10,994 nt of DNA from Proteiniphilum sp. UBA5283. Its GTDB lineage: Bacteria; Bacteroidota; Bacteroidia; Bacteroidales; Dysgonomonadaceae. The stretch is from NCBI GenBank assembly GCA_002408485.1, contig DHSP01000078.1:54271-65264 (forward strand), in the 5' to 3' direction. The position numbers were made by a program, and so were the translations under genes. The notes beneath the pieces were generated by a model, which saw nothing but the letters and a program-made list of their open reading frames with translations, searched no databases and had not been told where the DNA came from. Within the stretch, counting starts at the first letter, position 1. Each line of letters opens with the position of its first letter. Shown here one piece after another: positions 6,121 to 10,994 of this stretch.

Positions 6121-7026
6121 ATGGCTTTTCTCTTTGATATAAAACGATACTCCATCAACGATGGCCCGGGGGTGAGAATTACGGTTTTCTTCAAAGGTTG
6201 CCCGCTCTCATGCCGCTGGTGTCATAATCCCGAAAGTATCTCTTGCCGTACCGAAAAACTTTACAATAAAAACAAATGTATAGGTTGCGGCAACTGTATT
6301 GCTGAGTGCCCGGAACATGCACTCACGTTATCAGCTGGAGAAGGTGTCGTGACAGATTTCTCAGCATGTGTTTTGTGCGGACAGTGCGTCGAAGTATGTC
6401 CTGCAAAAGCGGTTGAAATGAGCGGCCGATGCTTTACTGAAGAGGAGATAATGGATACGATACTGAAAGAGACTCATATCATGGACAACTCAGGCGGTGG
6501 AGTGACCTTCTCGGGCGGTGAGCCGCTCATGCATCAAAAGGAACTGAAACAGCTTCTGATTCGTTGTGGTAAATCCGGTATACATCGTGCGGTGGATACG
6601 TCTGGATATGTTCAATGCACCATCATGGAAGAGATCTTGCATTATGCCGATCTTTTCCTTTATGATTTGAAACACATGAACAGTGAGAAACATCGTTATT
6701 GGACCGGAGTAAACAACGATTTGATCTTGAAAAATCTCCGACTGATATCAGATCATGATAAAGAATACCAAATAAGAATTCCTTTGATAGAAGGAGTGAA
6801 CTGCGACGATAATAATATCCGGGAAACACTCTTTTTTCTGGATGGGTTGAAAAACAGGCCGACAGTAGTGGGATTGTTGCCCTATCACAATATCGCTGTA
6901 AAAAAGTTTGAGAAATTAGGAAAAAGGTATCTTGAAAATGGCATGCAAAAGCCATCCGAAGACAGAGTCGGACGCATTTGTGATCTTTTTAAACAGAATG
7001 GGTTTAATGTGAATATCGGCGGATGA
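6121..7026 (+). CDS. hypE: Glycyl radical enzyme activating protein (radical SAM), probable HypD activase
   Basis: Radical SAM activase that uses a [4Fe-4S] cluster and S-adenosylmethionine to abstract a hydrogen from the glycine (here Gly782) of the preceding enzyme. It has 301 residues from the ATG at 6121. Features in order: FDIKRYSINDGPGVR at the N-terminus, the radical SAM triad C-x3-C-x2-C (Cys27, Cys31, Cys34 in GCPLSCRWCHNPE), then an inserted two-cluster ferredoxin domain with CIGCGNCIAECP (Cys53, 56, 59, 63) and CVLCGQCVEVCP (Cys83, 86, 89, 93), and the SAM-binding SGGEP at 131-135. The ferredoxin insert is typical of activases for non-PFL glycyl radical enzymes such as HypE, and is lacking in PflA. 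A TTG at 6118 could extend it by one codon, but ATG is preferred. Spacing of 11 bases from hypD supports one transcript. The stop is 2 bases from the stop of the convergent regulator. Confidence 0.9.
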   Translation: MAFLFDIKRYSINDGPGVRITVFFKGCPLSCRWCHNPESISCRTEKLYNKNKCIGCGNCIAECPEHALTLSAGEGVVTDFSACVLCGQCVEVCPAKAVEMSGRCFTEEEIMDTILKETHIMDNSGGGVTFSGGEPLMHQKELKQLLIRCGKSGIHRAVDTSGYVQCTIMEEILHYADLFLYDLKHMNSEKHRYWTGVNNDLILKNLRLISDHDKEYQIRIPLIEGVNCDDNNIRETLFFLDGLKNRPTVVGLLPYHNIAVKKFEKLGKRYLENGMQKPSEDRVGRICDLFKQNGFNVNIGG

Positions 7027-7028
7027 TA

Positions 7029-10000
7029 TTAAGAGATATCTTCCAGTTCGGTGCCAAAATATTTTGGCAGTTTCCCGAACTGTTTCTGAAAGCATTTTGC
7101 AAAATAAGATGGATTATTGAATCCCACAATGTAACACACTTCATTCACCCTGTACTTACCTTCGCCCAGCAGTTCTGCTGCTTTTTTCAGCCTCATAGAC
7201 TGAATTAGCTTATTCGGTGTCACGCCTGAAATTTTCTTTATTTTTGAAAATAAGCCCGAACTGCTTATGCCCATCTCGGTGGCCAGATCATTAATGGAGA
7301 AGTCAGAGTTTTCTAAATTGCTTTCTATTACACCATTGAGCTTCATTAGAAACTCTTCATCTGCTTCATTCCCTGCCATACTCTTTAGTGATGCATAAGG
7401 TGTTTGCGTGAATTTCTGAAACAATAATTTGCGTGACTCAAGCAGATTGCGAACACGTGTCACCAGATAGGATATGTTAAAAGGTTTTTCGAGATAAGCG
7501 TCGGCCCCCATGTCAAATGCTTCGACTTTACTTACCACACTTGTTTTGGCAGTTAGCATGATCACCGGTATATGGTTCCACATAAAATTGTTTTTTACCA
7601 CTTTGCAGAAAGAAATTCCATCCATTTTTGGCATCATCAAATCAGTGATAATCAGATCAACTTCCTGTTTTTTTAATATTTTCAGCCCCTCCTCTCCATC
7701 CTGAGCAGTATAAATAATATAATCATCCTTTAATTGTTTGCGAATAAATGACAGCATATCAGAATCGTCCTCTACAAGCAGAATTGTCTGTTTTTCGTCC
7801 TCTTCCGAGTCGACACAGCAGGGTATAGGCTGAGCACACTCTGTTGATGTGACATTTATCAACCTGGTTTGCAACGTCTTTTCCTGTTGAATTTCCGATG
7901 AAACAGAAACAGCCTTTTTAGGTAGTATCAGTGAAATGGAAAGGCCGCAGCCAGGTTCGTTGTTAATTTCAATTTTTCCCTCTAGTGCCCATACAATTGA
8001 TTTCACCAGAAAAAGGCCCAGTCCGGTTCCCGATTTGTGTTGTCCTGCAATCTGATAAAAAGGGTTGAAGATATTTTCCATTTCAGGTTCAGGTAGTCCG
8101 GGTCCATTATCCTTTACCGTTATTTGATAATATTGTGTGGAAAAATTTGCTCGAAGAATCAAAGCGATATAGTCGGTCGTATACTTCGAGGCGTTGCTTA
8201 ACAGGTTGCTGACTGCTTTTGTCAGGTTCTCCTGATCGGTCATCGTTTCAAGGCTCAGGTCATCGCTGAGGTATTCAAATGTAATATTATTTTGTTCAAT
8301 AAGTGGTTCAAACCGTTGATAGACTGATGTTAGTATGGAATGAATATTTTGGTTTGACAGCGTAACCTGAACGCCTCCTTTTTCAACTTTCGAGAAATCG
8401 AGCAATTGATTAACCAGTGTTAATAACCGCATACTGTTGCATCTCATGATGTTTAAATTATCCTTGGTGGAATCAGGCATATTATTAGAATTTTCAATCA
8501 CCTGTTCAAGAGGGGCAATGATAAGACTCAGCGGGGTCCTTATTTCATGGGACACATTTGTGAAAAATTCTATTTGTGATTTATATATCTCTTTTTCCCT
8601 TTCATTTTTGATCTTAACGATCTCTTCTTCGTTTTTTCTTCTGTCCTTTTCTCGCAGCCAATAGAATAGATAGATAATACCTGAAATAATTAATAAAACG
8701 TATAAAGTGATAGACCATACGTTCCACCATAAAGGAGGTTTAATAACAACTCTCAGAATGTAATCTTTGTCGCTCCACACACCATCGTTGTTCGATGCCT
8801 TCACTCTGAACAGGTAGTCACCGGGCGGAATATTTGTGTAGGTCGCCCGTCTGTTATTGCCTGCATCGTTCCACTCTTTGTCAAATCCTTCCAGCATAAA
8901 TGAATACCTGTTTTTTTCGGGTGCAAAAAAACTGAGAGCCGTAAATTCAAAACTGAAAGAATTATTGTTGTGAGCAAGAGTAAGTGCGGGCCGGTATTGT
9001 TTGTCACTTATGACAAAGTTATCCATATTCGCTACTTTATTGAATAGTTGAAAATCAGTAACTTCAATGGGCGGATTGTATTCGTTTCTAATCAGCTGCC
9101 TGGGGTGAAATACATTAAACCCGTAAGGGGTGCCAAGATAAATTTTTCCGTCAGATGATTTGAATCCTGAATTAGGTGTAAACAGATCGCTCAATAAACC
9201 ATCACTTTGCGTAAATTGCCTGAACTGATGCGAGGAGGTATCATAGCAGATAAGCCCCTTTAGCGTACTTATCCACAGATTGTCATTTTCGGCAAATATC
9301 TTACAGATATAGTTGCTTTGAAATTCCATACCTTCATCAATAAAATTGTCCTCTTCCGCATTATATCGACATACCCCCTGATTAGTGCCGATCCAGAGTT
9401 GTTGCCGTTCGTCCACGCAAAGCGTAATCACATCGTTGCTGATCAATGAGTTCTTGTCGGCAGGATCGAACGTGTATCCCTTCCATTCCTTTGTTTTTTT
9501 GTCATATCGTTGTAATCCCCTGTTAATGGTTGCAAACCAGATATGCTCCCCAAGTTCTGTTATATCCATTACAAATTCATTCAGGTTTCGTACACGGGTG
9601 AAGTCATCTGTCTGTGAATTATACAGATTAATACCTGACGTGGTCCCTATCCAGATGTTATTATCCGAATCATTATAAATGGAGTAGATGTTGTTTGCAT
9701 CCAGTGTCTTTGCATTTGCATTATCAGAATAATAGTGCTTAATATTCTTCGAGAAGAGATCCATTACGTATAATCCACCTGAATAGGTTCCTATCCACAG
9801 TTTGTTGCGAATATTGCAGAGTGCATGTATATTGTTTGAAGAGAAGTTGTTCTGATTTTCCAAATGATTGTAGGAGATGAAATTTCCATTTTTGATGTTC
9901 AGCTCGTTCAGTCCTCCATCCTCCGTGCCTACCCATAGATTGCCCTTTTCATCTTCACAGAAACAGCTTACCACATTTCCGGTGATGGAGTTCTCGTGTT

Positions 10001-10994
10001 TGATGTGCGAGAATCCGGTAAAATAATTCCTGTTTGGTGATGCATAGTTTATACCTCCATAGTATGTTCCGATCCAGAGCCCGCCTTCCACATCTTTATA
10101 GATAGGGTAGACAAACCGGTTGGATAGCTTGGGCTCACGAAAGTGTTGATCCATTCTGTTGCCGGCTACCGGCGATAGTTTGAAGGAGGTTAACCCGTCG
10201 TTAGAACCAATCAGCAGGGTTCCGGGATCATATTCCGTAATCTGATGGATGTGCTGAATACGGTCTATGCCCGGCGTGTTCAAATATCTTCCCTTGATGA
10301 CTCCTTCTTGTTTATCGACAGCAATCAATCCGTTTATCCACGTGCCAAACCAAAGTGTTCCGAAGGCATCTTCCAGCATGCTGTATGCTCGCAGCTCTCT
10401 TTGTTCTTTATTAGTCATGCCGGGAAATGCTGGAATAAATTCTTCGGTTCTTTTATTAAATTTATAAATCTGGTGTTCTGTATTTTCTACCGATACCCAA
10501 ATAACATTCTCCTTGTCTTTATAAATTGTATTCACCCAAATTGATTTATGCTGATCCACGATGAATTTCTCAAAAGAGTACAGCAATATGTTTTCTTCTT
10601 TTTTTACGAAAACTCCCTGAGTAGCCGAAGCAATCCATATCTTTCCATCGTCGTAGATCAGGTTTTGAATTCTGCCTAAGACGGGAGTGCCGGTTTCTGT
10701 TGTCAGCGAGAAAGACGAGAATTTTTTTTCGTTCAGATCGAATGTGGATACCCCTCTTTCGGTTCCGATCCAAAGTACCTCCTGTTCGTCTTCAACGAGG
10801 GCATAGACATAGTTATTTATCAACGAGTTTTCATTTCTGGGAATATTGCGATAGACGGTAAATTTGTATCCGTCGAAGCGATTCAGTCCGTTCTCGGTTC
10901 CAAACCACATGAATCCTTTTGAATCTTGCAGGACTGTATGTACTGTGTTAGAAGAGAGTCCATCCTCTGCCTTGTAAAACTTGAAATTTAATTC
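7029..10994 (-). CDS. Hybrid two-component system regulator (HTCS), 5' end outside window
   Basis: One-protein sensor and regulator with an extracytoplasmic sensor and a cytoplasmic kinase, receiver and DNA-binding part. The frame is open to the window edge (28 codons beyond the ATG at 10910, reading FYKAEDGLSSNTVHTVLQDS, a normal first propeller blade), so 10910 is not the start; a signal peptide should lie outside. Of 1321 visible residues: 14 propeller repeats with L-W-I-G-T motifs (two seven-blade propellers, about 1-633), Y_Y_Y domain (about 668-753), one membrane helix (about 757-779), kinase with phospho-His816 (NVSHEIRTP), ATPase motifs DNGPGLP and GTGLGLFLVK, receiver with Asp1118 (LIITDLMMPKMDG), and an AraC-type domain ending QFGKLPKYF. 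The linker before the receiver holds Cys1053, 1059 and 1060. HTCS proteins normally sense glycan fragments and activate a neighbouring glycan locus, probably beyond 10994. The protein appears intact throughout the visible part. Confidence 0.95.
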   Translation of the reverse strand, partial: ELNFKFYKAEDGLSSNTVHTVLQDSKGFMWFGTENGLNRFDGYKFTVYRNIPRNENSLINNYVYALVEDEQEVLWIGTERGVSTFDLNEKKFSSFSLTTETGTPVLGRIQNLIYDDGKIWIASATQGVFVKKEENILLYSFEKFIVDQHKSIWVNTIYKDKENVIWVSVENTEHQIYKFNKRTEEFIPAFPGMTNKEQRELRAYSMLEDAFGTLWFGTWINGLIAVDKQEGVIKGRYLNTPGIDRIQHIHQITEYDPGTLLIGSNDGLTSFKLSPVAGNRMDQHFREPKLSNRFVYPIYKDVEGGLWIGTYYGGINYASPNRNYFTGFSHIKHENSITGNVVSCFCEDEKGNLWVGTEDGGLNELNIKNGNFISYNHLENQNNFSSNNIHALCNIRNKLWIGTYSGGLYVMDLFSKNIKHYYSDNANAKTLDANNIYSIYNDSDNNIWIGTTSGINLYNSQTDDFTRVRNLNEFVMDITELGEHIWFATINRGLQRYDKKTKEWKGYTFDPADKNSLISNDVITLCVDERQQLWIGTNQGVCRYNAEEDNFIDEGMEFQSNYICKIFAENDNLWISTLKGLICYDTSSHQFRQFTQSDGLLSDLFTPNSGFKSSDGKIYLGTPYGFNVFHPRQLIRNEYNPPIEVTDFQLFNKVANMDNFVISDKQYRPALTLAHNNNSFSFEFTALSFFAPEKNRYSFMLEGFDKEWNDAGNNRRATYTNIPPGDYLFRVKASNNDGVWSDKDYILRVVIKPPLWWNVWSITLYVLLIISGIIYLFYWLREKDRRKNEEEIVKIKNEREKEIYKSQIEFFTNVSHEIRTPLSLIIAPLEQVIENSNNMPDSTKDNLNIMRCNSMRLLTLVNQLLDFSKVEKGGVQVTLSNQNIHSILTSVYQRFEPLIEQNNITFEYLSDDLSLETMTDQENLTKAVSNLLSNASKYTTDYIALILRANFSTQYYQITVKDNGPGLPEPEMENIFNPFYQIAGQHKSGTGLGLFLVKSIVWALEGKIEINNEPGCGLSISLILPKKAVSVSSEIQQEKTLQTRLINVTSTECAQPIPCCVDSEEDEKQTILLVEDDSDMLSFIRKQLKDDYIIYTAQDGEEGLKILKKQEVDLIITDLMMPKMDGISFCKVVKNNFMWNHIPVIMLTAKTSVVSKVEAFDMGADAYLEKPFNISYLVTRVRNLLESRKLLFQKFTQTPYASLKSMAGNEADEEFLMKLNGVIESNLENSDFSINDLATEMGISSSGLFSKIKKISGVTPNKLIQSMRLKKAAELLGEGKYRVNEVCYIVGFNNPSYFAKCFQKQFGKLPKYFGTELEDIS
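7044..7082 (+). terminator. Strong two-part inverted repeat; candidate end of the hypDE transcript
   Basis: CAGTTCGG (7044-7051) pairs exactly with CCGAACTG (7075-7082), enclosing a perfect 18-base palindrome TGCCAAAATATTTTGGCA (7052-7069), with a 5-base bulge (7070-7074) on the right side. As RNA this gives about 15 pairs. It lies 18 bases past the hypE stop, where a terminator is expected, but only a weak T-rich stretch (TTTCTG) follows. It is inside the HTCS coding region, in codons for FGKLPKYFGTEL, so part of the symmetry may come from conserved residues. A terminator of HTCS itself is unlikely since it precedes that gene's stop codon. Confidence 0.45.

Noticed and set aside
10908..10910. 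ATG at 10910 as the start of the HTCS gene
   Set aside because: The frame stays open for 28 more codons to the window edge and encodes a normal first propeller blade; a signal peptide is still missing.

Overview
The window looks like chromosome from an anaerobic member of the Bacteroidota, most likely order Bacteroidales. The evidence is the hybrid two-component regulator with a 14-blade sensor (a Bacteroidota hallmark), the transketolase-rpiB pair, the lack of clear Shine-Dalgarno sequences with A-rich start regions instead, and a TAnnTTTG-type promoter element. The genus cannot be fixed from sequence alone. No RNA genes, insertion sequences, CRISPR arrays or phage genes were seen.

Left part (1-3475, all + strand, tightly spaced): the C-terminal quarter of transketolase, then ribose-5-phosphate isomerase B, which together are the non-oxidative pentose phosphate pathway. 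A putative lipoprotein S41 peptidase of the Ser/His (tricorn-like) type follows, then an M24B Xaa-Pro aminopeptidase with a GTG start. Gaps between these genes are 18, 50 and 18 bases.

Middle part (3476-7026, + strand): a 210-base leader containing a good Bacteroidales promoter match, a possible 24-codon leader ORF and two small hairpins. It precedes a two-gene glycyl radical cassette: an 807-residue glycyl radical enzyme best matched to trans-4-hydroxy-L-proline dehydratase (HypD), and its radical SAM activase with two extra ferredoxin-type cluster motifs (HypE). HypD converts trans-4-hydroxy-L-proline (from collagen or plant extensins) to 1-pyrroline-5-carboxylate, which ProC normally reduces to proline. 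No proC is visible here. The upstream aminopeptidase P cleaves next to proline, so the neighbourhood may concern use of proline- and hydroxyproline-rich peptides, but that link is inference.

Right part (7029-10994, - strand): a very large hybrid two-component system protein running convergently, with its 5' end beyond the window. It has two seven-blade propellers, a Y_Y_Y domain, one membrane segment, histidine kinase, receiver and AraC-type DNA-binding domains. Such regulators usually control a neighbouring polysaccharide utilisation locus, probably past position 10994, though control of the hypDE cassette cannot be excluded. The stop codons of hypE and this gene are only 2 bases apart. A strong two-part inverted repeat (7044-7082) just inside the regulator's 3' end is the best candidate for the hypDE transcript end.
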